From: a bacterium
GTDB lineage: Bacteria; Hinthialibacterota; Hinthialibacteria; OLB16
Direction of reading: 5' to 3'
DNA length: 64,000 nt
Assembly: GCA_022072055.1 (NCBI GenBank)
Contig: JAJVIK010000004.1
Span: 86,810 to 150,809, forward strand
Part shown: one piece after another, positions 41,997-50,522 of the stretch
How positions within the stretch are numbered: the stretch's first letter is position 1
Layout of the letters: every line of letters starts with the position of its first letter
The notes under the pieces: model-generated
The model's input: the letters and a program-made list of their open reading frames with translations, nothing else
What the model was told of the DNA's origin: nothing
Databases searched by the model: none
Position numbers and translations under genes: made by a program

Positions 41997-43169
41997 GTGC
42001 TTCAAACCTCTCGATTCACATCTCCATTCCCCGCCCTTCTCGGGCGCGCGCCGAGTGTCGCCGCCTTGTTCCTGCTTGTCTTCTTTTTTCCCTCTCAAGA
42101 TGTCCATGCCGGCGATTGGCCGATGTTTCGAGGCGGGCCCTCCCTAGTGGGCCGAGCGGAGGGGATCCGGTTTCCCGACCGGCTGGAACTCAAATGGAAG
42201 TTTGAAACCAAGCGTCCGGTGAGGTCCTCCCCCGCCATCGTCCAAGGACGTGTGTATTTCGGCTCCAATGACAAACGGGTCTATTGCCTCGATGCCGCGA
42301 GCGGCGCGCCGGTCTGGTCGGCGAGCACCGAAGGTCCGGTGGAATCTTCGCCGCTCGTTCTGGACGGAAGGGTCTATGTCGGCTCCTCGGATGGGTTCCT
42401 TTATTGTCTGGATGCAAGCGCCGGTTCGCTCCTTTGGAAGTTCGAGACCGAGGATCGAATCCTATGCGGGCCAAACTGGGTTTCCCTACCCGAAGGGGGT
42501 CGCAAGGGGGTCCTTTTCGGCAGTTACGACGGCAAGCTTTACTGCGTTGATTCTCAAACAGGGGTCAAAATCTGGGATTATCTCACGGACAACTATGTGA
42601 ACGGCTCCCCAGCGGTGGATGGAAAGGTGACCGTGGTGGGGGGGTGTGATGCCCGGGTGCACATTGTTTCGGTCACCGATGGACACAAGGTGGGAGAGGT
42701 GGACGCGGGCGCCTACATCGCGGCGTCAGTCGCGCTGGAGGGGGGACGAGCCTATGTGGGGCATTACGACAACGAGGTTCTCTGCGTGGACATCCCCTCC
42801 GCCACCGTGGCCTGGATCTACAAGGATCGGAACTTCCCTTACTTCTCCTCGGCGGCGCTGGGCCCGAAGCAGGTTCTGGTCGGCGGTCGGGATCGAAGGC
42901 TCCACTGCATCGACCGAAACACCGGAGCGGCGATCTGGGCCTTCCGCGCGCAAGGCAAGGTGGACAGCTCCCCCGTGATAGTCGGGGACAAGGTTCTCTT
43001 CGGAGCGGAGGATGGACGCCTCTATCTCCTTCGCCTCGCGGACGGCGCGGAGGTCTGGTCCCATGAAATCGGACAGGGGATGATGGGGTCTCCGGCGGTC
43101 ACCGAAAATCTTGTCGTGATCGGCGCGGAGGATGGGGCTGTGTATGCATTCGAGCCGCCCCGGCGCTAA
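41997..43169 (+). CDS. Exported PQQ-type beta-propeller protein
   Basis: 390 residues from a GTG at 41997. 'PSVAALFLLVFFFPSQDVHA' is a signal peptide, cleaved near 'VHA-GDW'. Then come about seven repeated blades, each with a core like 'GRVYFGSNDKRVYCLDAASG' and a closing 'VWSAST', the PQQ-enzyme repeat. The first blade has 'WPMFRGGP', as in many planctomycete-type proteins. No quinoprotein active-site residues are visible, so it is more likely a binding or scaffold propeller than a dehydrogenase. It stands 18 bases before the next gene. Confidence 0.85.
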   Translation: MLQTSRFTSPFPALLGRAPSVAALFLLVFFFPSQDVHAGDWPMFRGGPSLVGRAEGIRFPDRLELKWKFETKRPVRSSPAIVQGRVYFGSNDKRVYCLDAASGAPVWSASTEGPVESSPLVLDGRVYVGSSDGFLYCLDASAGSLLWKFETEDRILCGPNWVSLPEGGRKGVLFGSYDGKLYCVDSQTGVKIWDYLTDNYVNGSPAVDGKVTVVGGCDARVHIVSVTDGHKVGEVDAGAYIAASVALEGGRAYVGHYDNEVLCVDIPSATVAWIYKDRNFPYFSSAALGPKQVLVGGRDRRLHCIDRNTGAAIWAFRAQGKVDSSPVIVGDKVLFGAEDGRLYLLRLADGAEVWSHEIGQGMMGSPAVTENLVVIGAEDGAVYAFEPPRR

Positions 43170-43187
43170 ACGGAATTGGAGGACCCC

Positions 43188-44525
43188 ATGACAACCGAAC
43201 TCGCGCGCCCCTTGCCACTGGCCCCCCAGAAGGAAACCACGCCCGGGAATTACTTTGTCTCCAATTACCCGCCGTTTTCGTTCTGGACTCCGGAGCAGGT
43301 TCCCAAGGCGCTTGAAGTCCTGGATTGTTCCCCCCAACCGGAGACCCCTCTGGGTCTTTATGTTCACATCCCCTTTTGCCGTAAACGCTGTCACTTCTGT
43401 TACTTCAAGGTCTACACCGACAAGAACGCGGCCGAGATCCAGGACTACAACTCCGACCTGGTCCGGGAACTGGAGATGTACACGGGCAAGGCGTTCCTCG
43501 GCGGGCGCCGACCTCTGTTTGTGTATTTCGGCGGCGGAACCCCATCGTATCTCTCGGCCCGACAGCTTCTCGCCCTCGCGGAGGAGCTCAAGCGGGTCCT
43601 GCCCTGGGATCATGCCGAGGAGGTCACCTTTGAGTGCGAGCCGGGAACATTGAACGAGTCGAAGCTCGAGACCTTGCGCGAGATCGGGGTGACCCGGCTG
43701 TCGCTGGGGGTCGAGAACTTCAGCGACCATATTCTCGAGATCAATGGCCGGGCGCACCGCTCCCCGGAGATACAGCGTGTGTATGAGTTCGCGCGCTCCG
43801 TGGGTTTTCCGCGGATCAACATCGACCTGATCGCGGGAATGGTCGAGGAGACCGAGGAGAACTGGCGAAGCTGTGTCGAGAAGACCCTCGCGATGTCCCC
43901 GGACAGTGTCACCATCTACCAGATGGAGATCCCCTACAACACCACGATCTACCAGCGGATGAAGGCCGAGGGAAGGCTGGTGGCGCCGGTGGCGGACTGG
44001 GAAACCAAGCGTCGCTGGGTGAGCGAGGCCTTCGCGGCGCTGGAGGCCGCCGGTTACGCCATCGGCAGCGCCTACACCGCGGTCAAGGACCCCACCCGCG
44101 CGCGGTTCCTCTACCGCGATCATCTCTGGCGCGGCGCGGACCTCCTCTCGCTCGGAGTGGCCTCCTTCTCCCACATCAACGGAGTCCACCTCCAGAACGA
44201 GAAGGACTTCGAGGTCTACACCTCGCGGATCGAGCGCGGCGAAATGCCGATTCACCGAGGCTATGTTCTCACCGAGGACGAGCGCCTGATCCGCGAGACC
44301 ATCCTGCAATTCAAGCTCGGGAAAGTGTCGGTCGGCTACTTCCAAGACAAGTTCGGAGTGGACATCCGCGAGCGCTTCGAGCAACCCCTCGCGAGCTTGC
44401 GAGAGGAGGGAATCCTCCGCGTGGAGGGGGATGACCTGAACCTGACAAGGGCGGGGCTGTTGCAGGTGGATCGCCTGCTGGAGCGCTTCTTCCCGTCGGC
44501 CCACCGGAGCGCGCGGTACACATGA
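43188..44525 (+). CDS. HemN/HemW-like radical SAM protein
   Basis: 445 residues from ATG 43188 with GGAGG upstream. 'LYVHIPFCRKRCHFCYF' gives the CxxxCxxC cluster with the HemN-type CYF ending near residue 63. 'FGGGTPSYLS' and 'FECEPGTLNESKL' continue the HemN barrel, and 'INIDLIAGMVEETEENW' is the later HemN motif. A HemN-type C-terminal domain follows. Family members include coproporphyrinogen dehydrogenase, haem chaperone HemW and specialised methyltransferases or cyclopropanases. A 4-base overlap with a chorismate-lyase-like gene, and no haem genes nearby, argue for a biosynthetic role. Confidence 0.85.
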   Translation: MTTELARPLPLAPQKETTPGNYFVSNYPPFSFWTPEQVPKALEVLDCSPQPETPLGLYVHIPFCRKRCHFCYFKVYTDKNAAEIQDYNSDLVRELEMYTGKAFLGGRRPLFVYFGGGTPSYLSARQLLALAEELKRVLPWDHAEEVTFECEPGTLNESKLETLREIGVTRLSLGVENFSDHILEINGRAHRSPEIQRVYEFARSVGFPRINIDLIAGMVEETEENWRSCVEKTLAMSPDSVTIYQMEIPYNTTIYQRMKAEGRLVAPVADWETKRRWVSEAFAALEAAGYAIGSAYTAVKDPTRARFLYRDHLWRGADLLSLGVASFSHINGVHLQNEKDFEVYTSRIERGEMPIHRGYVLTEDERLIRETILQFKLGKVSVGYFQDKFGVDIRERFEQPLASLREEGILRVEGDDLNLTRAGLLQVDRLLERFFPSAHRSARYT

Positions 44526-45130
44526 TCGGGCCGGTTTCGCGGAATCGCGAGCATGTCTATTACGATCCGTTGTTTCCGCTATGGGAGTTCTACCCGGACG
44601 GGATTCACCCCTCCGTCGCCCTGATCTCCCCGAATGACCTTCCAGACCCCTACCGGGCCCTTCTGGTCCACGACAAGGACATGACCCCCACGTTGGAGAG
44701 GCATCACGGCGGCCCGATTTCGCTTCGGTTGCTGGGCTCCCAACGCTCGGGCTCGGTCTACAAGCGGGAGGTGATCCTGGTGTTGGAACCGGTCGGGAAG
44801 CCGGTCGAGTTTGGAGCCATCCGAATCCACCTGTCCCGGTTCCCGCTCGAGGCGCGCATGGATATCGTCGAAAACCGGATGCCGTTGGGAACCATCCTCA
44901 AGAAACATCGTGTCGAGCACAAGTGCCGCCCCTCGGCCTTCTTCAAGGCGGCGCCGGACACGCTGATGCGCGAGGCGCTCGCCTCGGGGTCCGTTCCCTT
45001 TCTGTTCGGACGATGCAACACGATGACCGACGGGCGGGGATTGCCGCTCGCGGAGGTCGTGGAAATTCTGCCGCCCGCCGAAATGCCGGCGGCTCAAGGA
45101 GCGCTTGATGTCAACTGTCAGAACTTGTGA
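44522..45130 (+). CDS. Chorismate-lyase-like (UbiC/UTRA fold) protein
   Basis: 202 residues. 'LLVHDKDMTPTLERHHG' followed by 'SGSVYKREVILVLE', 'VEFGAIRIHLSRFP' and 'NRMPLGTILKKH' has the strand order and the Arg and Pro-Leu-Gly motifs of the chorismate lyase fold. The Arg in 'YKREV' corresponds to the chorismate-binding Arg. Chorismate lyases make 4- or 3-hydroxybenzoate. Translational coupling to HemN-like and flavoprotein genes supports an aromatic starter or acceptor. It overlaps the flavoprotein gene by 23 bp. Fold assignment is by eye and needs a profile check. Confidence 0.7.
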   Translation: MIGPVSRNREHVYYDPLFPLWEFYPDGIHPSVALISPNDLPDPYRALLVHDKDMTPTLERHHGGPISLRLLGSQRSGSVYKREVILVLEPVGKPVEFGAIRIHLSRFPLEARMDIVENRMPLGTILKKHRVEHKCRPSAFFKAAPDTLMREALASGSVPFLFGRCNTMTDGRGLPLAEVVEILPPAEMPAAQGALDVNCQNL

Positions 45131-46367
45131 CGCGGTCATCATCGGAGGCGGACCGGCCGGCTCGACCGCGGCCGCTGTCCTCGCCGGAAAGGGCCGTGAC
45201 GTCGTGGTCCTCGAAAAGGAAAAGTTCCCGCGCTACCACATCGGGGAGTCCCTCCTGCCTTACGGTTACTTCGTTCTCGACAAGATCGGGATGCTTTCCA
45301 AGATGAAGTCTTCCCCCTTTGTCAAGAAATACAGCGTGCAGTTTGTCAGCATGGACGGTAAGGCCTCGATCCCGTTTTATTTTCACACCCATCTGAACCA
45401 CGAGGCGGGGCAGACCTGGCAGGTCGAGCGCGCCGAGTTTGACCAGATGATGCTGGAGAACGCTCGTGAGCGCGGGGCCGAGGTTCACGAGGAGACCCCG
45501 GTCAAAGAGCTCCTCTCCGAAGGAGAGGCGGTGATTGGAGTCCGCGCGGTTCGCAAGGATGGAGTCCCCTTTGAGGTCCGCGCCCCGATCACCATCGACG
45601 CGAGCGGACGGGATGCCGTGGCGGTGACCAAGAACGGCTGGAAGATGAAGGACCCCTACCTGAACAAGGTTGCCACCTGGACCTATTACAAGGGCGCGCT
45701 GCGCGATCCGGGAGTGGATGAGGGCGCCACCACCGTGGCCTATGTCCCCGAAAAGGGGTGGTTCTGGTATATCCCGCTCCAGCGCGACCTGGTCAGTGTG
45801 GGGATTGTCGCGGAACCGTCTTACATGTACCGCGAGGGCCGTGCCCCGGAGCGAATCCTCAATCGTGAGATCGAAAACAACGAGTGGCTCCGGGACCACC
45901 TCTCCCACGGGGTTCCCACGGGGAAGTTTTATCACACGGGGGATTACTCTTACCGCTCCAAATACTGTGCGAGCGACGGTCTCGTTCTGATCGGCGACGC
46001 CTTTGCGTTTCTCGATCCGGTGTTTTCCTCCGGGGTCTTTTTGGCGCTCAAGAGCGGGGAGCTCGCGGCAGAGACAGTGGACCGGGCGCTGGCGGCGAGT
46101 TCTTTCGGCGCGGAGGTTTTCGCCGATTACGGCGAAACCATGTGTCGGGGAATCGAGGCGATGCGCAGCCTGGTGTACGCCTTCTATGACCACGGCTTCA
46201 GCTTCGGGAAATTGATCCGGAAACACCCCCATCTCAAGGCCGATGTCACCGACTGCCTGATCGGGAATTTGCTGATCGATTTCAACGAATTGCAGAACGC
46301 CATGGCGGAGTTCGCGAAGCTGCCCGAACCGCTTCCCCACGGGCGCGCGCTGCTCGCGGTCGCATGA
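45108..46367 (+). CDS. Halogenase-like FAD-dependent oxidoreductase
   Basis: 419 residues from ATG 45108, with AAGGAG upstream (TTG 45105 is less likely). 'AVIIGGGPAGSTAAAVLA' binds FAD. 'PRYHIGESLLP' is the second conserved stretch of flavin halogenases and geranylgeranyl-reductase-like enzymes. 'GWFWYIPL' near residue 217 is the WxWxIP motif used to recognise flavin-dependent halogenases. 'LIGDAFAFLDPVFSSGV' closes the FAD site. The sequence fits the non-tryptophan group acting on carrier-bound or phenolic substrates, but some WxWxIP proteins are plain oxidoreductases. Confidence 0.82.
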   Translation: MSTVRTCDAVIIGGGPAGSTAAAVLAGKGRDVVVLEKEKFPRYHIGESLLPYGYFVLDKIGMLSKMKSSPFVKKYSVQFVSMDGKASIPFYFHTHLNHEAGQTWQVERAEFDQMMLENARERGAEVHEETPVKELLSEGEAVIGVRAVRKDGVPFEVRAPITIDASGRDAVAVTKNGWKMKDPYLNKVATWTYYKGALRDPGVDEGATTVAYVPEKGWFWYIPLQRDLVSVGIVAEPSYMYREGRAPERILNREIENNEWLRDHLSHGVPTGKFYHTGDYSYRSKYCASDGLVLIGDAFAFLDPVFSSGVFLALKSGELAAETVDRALAASSFGAEVFADYGETMCRGIEAMRSLVYAFYDHGFSFGKLIRKHPHLKADVTDCLIGNLLIDFNELQNAMAEFAKLPEPLPHGRALLAVA

Positions 46368-47653
46368 AGATTGTCCAGATCACCGCGGGGACCGGGAACT
46401 TTCACTGCGGCAACTGTGTGCGCGACAACGCGCTGGTGTCCGAGCTTCAGAAGCTCGGCCATGAGGCGCTGATGGTTCCGCTGTACCTCCCGATGGTGAC
46501 GGATGAGCCCGCGCCCACGCCCCATGTCCCCCTCTTCTATGGCGGGATCAATGTATACTTGCAGCAGAAATCGGCGCTCTTCCGATGGACTCCGCGTTGG
46601 CTTGATGCCCTCTTGGACTCGGACCGACTGCTCCACTGGGCCGCGGACCATTCGGGAATGACCCGCGCCAAAGACCTCGGCGAGATCACTTTGTCGACCC
46701 TACGCGGCGAGGAGGGCCGTCAGGTCAAGGAGCTCGAGCGCCTGATCGAGTGGCTCCGCGAATACGGGCGCCCGGATGCGGTCATGGTCTCCAACGCGCT
46801 TCTCGCGGGCATTGGAAGCGCGATCCGCCGCGCGCTGGATGTTCCGGTGATCTGCACCCTTCAGGGCGAGGATGGGTTCCTTGACACCCTCGTGGCGCCT
46901 TATTCCGACGAGGCCTGGAAAACGCTCGCGGACCGGGCGCGGGACATCGACGCCTTCATCGCGGTAAGCCGCTATTACGGCGGTTTGATGAGCGGGCGCC
47001 TCAACCTCCCGGATGGAAAAGTCCATGTGGTCCACAACGGCTCCGGCCTGGTCGGGGCCGGGCTCGAACACCTCGAACCTGAATTCCCCACAATCGGCTA
47101 CCTGGCGCGTCTGTGCCGGGACAAGGGGCTTGAGACCCTGGTGGATGCGTTCATCGACCTCAAGCGCGCTGGGCGCGCGAAAAACCTTCAGCTCCGGGTG
47201 GCGGGCGCGATGACTCCCAGCGACCAGCCGTTCGTAAACCGGCTCTGTGAGAAACTGAGCGCGCATGACCTCCTTGGGGATGTCGAGGTTCATCCCAATA
47301 TCTCCCTTGAGGAGAAGGTCGAGTTTCTGCGGGGACTCACGGTGCTTTCGGTTCCCGCGACATACGGGGAGGCTTTTGGGCTGTATGTCATCGAGGCCTT
47401 GGCGGTTGGAACTCCGGTGGTCCAGCCGTACCATGCCGCGTTTCCAGAGGTTCTGGAGCTCGCCAAGGGCGGAACTCTGTACGACCCATCCCGGCCGGGG
47501 GGCCTCACCGAGGCGTTGGAGGAGCTCCTCATGGATCGGGCCAAGGCAAGGTCGCTTGGAGAGGCGGGAAGGCGTGCGGTGGAGGAGCATTTCACTTTGC
47601 GGCGGATGGCGGAGGGGGTGGCCGCTGTCGCGGAGAAGGTCCTCTCGGCGTGA
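46364..47653 (+). CDS. GT-B glycosyltransferase (family 4 type)
   Basis: 429 residues from an ATG overlapping the flavoprotein stop by 4 bases. The opening 'MKIVQITAGTGNFHCGNCVRDNALV' and 'LGHEALMVPLYLP' form the acceptor half, and 'VHNGSG', 'TIGYLARLCRDKGLETLVDAF' and 'YGEAFGLYVIEALAVGTPVVQP' the donor half with the late Glu pair. It shares the fold, not close sequence, with the enzyme at 40626. Coupling to the halogenase-like gene suggests glycosylation of that pathway's product. Confidence 0.87.
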   Translation: MKIVQITAGTGNFHCGNCVRDNALVSELQKLGHEALMVPLYLPMVTDEPAPTPHVPLFYGGINVYLQQKSALFRWTPRWLDALLDSDRLLHWAADHSGMTRAKDLGEITLSTLRGEEGRQVKELERLIEWLREYGRPDAVMVSNALLAGIGSAIRRALDVPVICTLQGEDGFLDTLVAPYSDEAWKTLADRARDIDAFIAVSRYYGGLMSGRLNLPDGKVHVVHNGSGLVGAGLEHLEPEFPTIGYLARLCRDKGLETLVDAFIDLKRAGRAKNLQLRVAGAMTPSDQPFVNRLCEKLSAHDLLGDVEVHPNISLEEKVEFLRGLTVLSVPATYGEAFGLYVIEALAVGTPVVQPYHAAFPEVLELAKGGTLYDPSRPGGLTEALEELLMDRAKARSLGEAGRRAVEEHFTLRRMAEGVAAVAEKVLSA

Positions 47654-47733
47654 GGGTCACCCGCATGCGTGGGATTTGCATTCCCGCGCGGGCAATCCTG
47701 AGGTGATGTCGGAGTCGGTGGAGGGATGACAGC

Positions 47734-48201
47734 ATGGCCTACGAATTCCGATATGAACGTCGCATCGAATTCTCCGACACCGACATGGCGGGGATCGTGC
47801 ACTTCGCCAATTTCTTCAAATTCATGGAGGCGGCGGAGCACGCCTTCTACCTTTCGCTCGGATTCTCGGTCCATGACCTGATGGGAGGTCGGGTGGTCAC
47901 CTGGCCGCGAGTCGCGGCCGAGTGCCGCTACCGTCACCCGCTCCGCTTCGAGGACCTGATCGAAGTCCACCTCTTGGTCAAGGAAAAACGCCGCAAGTCG
48001 ATCCGCTATCTGTTCCTCTTTCACAAGGTGGGGGAGGAGCCGAGGTGCGAATACGCGCGCGGCTCGATCACGGTGGTCTGCGCGGGGCAGGAGGCCCCGG
48101 GCATGCCCTACAAAGCGATTGAAATCCCCGAGGCGATCGGATCGAAGATCGAAACCGCCCCCGAAGCGGTCCTTGCGGCCTTGGAGCATGAGGAGAAATG
48201 A
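47734..48201 (+). CDS. Acyl-CoA thioesterase, 4-hydroxybenzoyl-CoA type (YbgC-like)
   Basis: 155 residues with the hot-dog core. 'RRIEFSDTDMAGIVHFANFFKFMEAAEHAF' contains the catalytic Asp in the 'DTDMAGIVHF' motif of 4-hydroxybenzoyl-CoA thioesterases and YbgC. It lies 80 bases after a glycosyltransferase and overlaps the next gene by 4 bases. With a chorismate-lyase-like gene two genes upstream, a hydroxybenzoyl thioester is an attractive but unproven substrate. Confidence 0.88.
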   Translation: MAYEFRYERRIEFSDTDMAGIVHFANFFKFMEAAEHAFYLSLGFSVHDLMGGRVVTWPRVAAECRYRHPLRFEDLIEVHLLVKEKRRKSIRYLFLFHKVGEEPRCEYARGSITVVCAGQEAPGMPYKAIEIPEAIGSKIETAPEAVLAALEHEEK

Positions 48202-49979
48202 CCATGCGATCCATCCTCCCACTCGAAAAGACCTCTTGTCTGCTACTCCTTATCTTCACAACTCTCCCGGTCTGGGGAGCCGATTGGAACGCGGTCGAGG
48301 CGGGCGCGAAGCCGGATGGACAAACCGACTGCACCGAGGTCATCCAGAGGCTTCTGGACCAAGCCGGCGCGTCCGGCGGCGGCACGGTCTACCTCCCGGC
48401 GGGGCAGTATCGGGTCGAGGGCAATCTCTCGATCCCGGCGGCGGTCACGCTCAAGGGTGTTTTCAATGTCCCCCCGACCACCCGTCATGAGGGCAGCCCC
48501 GACCTGCATGGAACCGTGCTGCTGGCTTTTGCCGGACGGGGATCGCGAGAGGGCAGACCTTTCATTCACCTTGCCGGGCACATGGCGGTCCTTTCCGGGG
48601 TGATCGTGCGCTACCCGGAATGGAGGCAAACCGATGTCCCGCCCGTTCCTTATCCTCCCTGTGTCCTTGCGGACGGCGCGGAGGATGTCGGGGTCTTTGA
48701 TTGCTGCCTGATCAACCCGTATGAGGCGGTGGTGATGGTCCGCTCGGCGCGGCATGTCATTCGGAATGTCTTCGGCTATCCCAGCTTCCGGGGGCTTTAT
48801 GTGGATGAGTGCTACGACATCGGGCGAATCGAAAACTGTCACTTCTGGCCCTTCGGGGTGAATTACCAGGTCGAGGATCCGTTCTGCAAGTGGGTCAACA
48901 CCGAAGGGGTGGCCTTCGAGTTCGCGCGCACCGATTGGCACTATGTGCTCAACACCTTCTGCTTCGGGTATGGGGTCGGGTACAAATACAGCGAGAGCAA
49001 GGCCGGGAGCTGCAACGGGAACTTCCTGGGGATCGGGGCGGACTCGTGTGTCCGCCCGGTGCTGGTCGAGCAGGCGCAGGATCCGGGGCTTCTGATCACC
49101 AACGGCGAGTTTGTCGGAAGATGGGGGAGCAGGGATTCAGTGGGAGTGGAGGTGACGGATACGGCGCGCGGCAAGGTGAGCCTGGTGAACTGCTCGTTCT
49201 GGGGCCCGATTGATCGCTGCATCCACCACCATGCCCCATGGGGGCAGCTCACCGCGAGCGCGTGCAATTTTGTCCACTGGGACAACACGGGGATCGGGTC
49301 GCCGTGCATCCGGATCGATTCCGGCGCCGCGATTGTCCAAGGGAATACCTTCTCCGAGGGGAGTCTGCATGTCCTGGTCGGGGGGCCGGTCCGGTCCGCG
49401 ATCCTGATGGGCAACCAAGCCGCCTCCGGGTTCCGTGTTGAAAACCATGCCGGTAAGAAGACCCAGGCGGTGGCCAACGAGGAAGATTCCATCGGTTGGA
49501 ACGAGGAAGCCAGAAAACACTACACCCTTCGCCTGGGAGCCAAGGGAGACAGCCGGTATTTGCGCCATTGGTTCGGGCCGGAGGGCAAGGAGACAGACTT
49601 GGCGCCGAACTCAACCTGGCGCTGGACCACCGCCTCATCCACGCTTGTTTTACCCGTCAATCCGAACAAGCCCTACGAGCTGACCCTGGCCTCGGAGGTT
49701 CCCGCGGAGGCCGTGGAACCGCAAAGCGGGATTTATCTTGGGGAAAAGCGACTCGCCGAGTTTGCCCCCGGGGGAAATGAGCTGCGGGCAAAGATTCCTC
49801 CCCAGGATTCCGAGACGCTCACTCTCACCCTACGGGTCCGGGAGTGGGTTCCTTCCCAGCATCGCGCGGAGAGCCAGGATCACCGCGGTCTCGGTATTCA
49901 GGTTTACAGAGTCACACTTAAGGCTGATGATGCGCCTGAACAAGTTTTCAACGCCAATCGGGGCGAATGGACCCCCTGA
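48198..49979 (+). CDS. Secreted right-handed beta-helix protein (pectate-lyase-like fold)
   Basis: 593 residues with a signal peptide ('TSCLLLLIFTTLPVWGAD'). 'WNAVEAGAKPDGQTDCTEVIQRLL' is the start of the pectate-lyase superfamily 'phage-tail-like' helix (Pectate_lyase_3), then 'GGTVYLPAGQYRVEGNLSIP'. Many short strand turns with Asn/Gly ladders follow to about residue 450, and the last 110 residues form a separate strand-rich domain. It is likely a polysaccharide-binding or degrading surface protein; no catalytic set is clear. It overlaps the thioesterase gene by 4 bases, so it is translated with the cluster. Confidence 0.8.
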   Translation: MTMRSILPLEKTSCLLLLIFTTLPVWGADWNAVEAGAKPDGQTDCTEVIQRLLDQAGASGGGTVYLPAGQYRVEGNLSIPAAVTLKGVFNVPPTTRHEGSPDLHGTVLLAFAGRGSREGRPFIHLAGHMAVLSGVIVRYPEWRQTDVPPVPYPPCVLADGAEDVGVFDCCLINPYEAVVMVRSARHVIRNVFGYPSFRGLYVDECYDIGRIENCHFWPFGVNYQVEDPFCKWVNTEGVAFEFARTDWHYVLNTFCFGYGVGYKYSESKAGSCNGNFLGIGADSCVRPVLVEQAQDPGLLITNGEFVGRWGSRDSVGVEVTDTARGKVSLVNCSFWGPIDRCIHHHAPWGQLTASACNFVHWDNTGIGSPCIRIDSGAAIVQGNTFSEGSLHVLVGGPVRSAILMGNQAASGFRVENHAGKKTQAVANEEDSIGWNEEARKHYTLRLGAKGDSRYLRHWFGPEGKETDLAPNSTWRWTTASSTLVLPVNPNKPYELTLASEVPAEAVEPQSGIYLGEKRLAEFAPGGNELRAKIPPQDSETLTLTLRVREWVPSQHRAESQDHRGLGIQVYRVTLKADDAPEQVFNANRGEWTP

Positions 49980-50015
49980 TTTGAGGGGATAGCGAGAAAC
50001 TGGAGAGGTTGTCGA

Positions 50016-50522
50016 ATGAGTCGGGCGAAGGTGGAGACATTGTGTGAGCTCTTGGATTCCTGCCGGAGCACAACCCTGGAGTTCGCCGGAAAGGTCCCGG
50101 AGCGCGCCAGGCTCCGTCAAATCGAGCCGGGTAAGGCGCATCCGCTCTGGTTGATCGGGCATCTGGCCGGGTCGGCGAACGCGGTGGGGCTTCGCTGGGT
50201 CCTCGGATCGGAGTCGATCCTGGAACCGGAATTTGGCGTCACCTTCGCCCCGGATTTCATGAAGGGCAAGCCGATCACATCCAACGCGGCGGAGTATCCC
50301 TCGTGGGAGGAAGTGCTCGGAATCTATGACCGGGTCATGAAAACCCTCATTGAGGCGGTAAGCCGCCTCTCGGATGAAGACCTACCCGGTCCTCCCAGGG
50401 GCAAGATGCCCGAGCGACTGCTGCCGTATTTCTCGACCCTCGGCAAGGGGATCGCTCGGCTCAGCCTGCACGATTCGCATCATCGCGGCCAGATGTCGCT
50501 GATCGCAAACCTGGCGGAATGA
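50016..50522 (+). CDS. DinB-family (YfiT-like) metal-dependent protein
   Basis: 168 residues in a four-helix-bundle pattern. Metal ligands are visible as 'WLIGHLAGS' near residue 48 and 'LHDSHHRGQMSL' near residue 154, with a further His-type position in the middle. DinB-like proteins include bacillithiol and mycothiol transferases and many of unknown role. Its stop overlaps the next gene's first ATG by 4 bases, so co-expression with the PhyH-like dioxygenase is likely. Confidence 0.83.
   Translation: MSRAKVETLCELLDSCRSTTLEFAGKVPERARLRQIEPGKAHPLWLIGHLAGSANAVGLRWVLGSESILEPEFGVTFAPDFMKGKPITSNAAEYPSWEEVLGIYDRVMKTLIEAVSRLSDEDLPGPPRGKMPERLLPYFSTLGKGIARLSLHDSHHRGQMSLIANLAE

Noticed and set aside
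42726-44504. Long minus-strand frame opposite the propeller and HemN-like genes
   Set aside because: It spans two well-supported plus-strand genes and has no recognisable fold.
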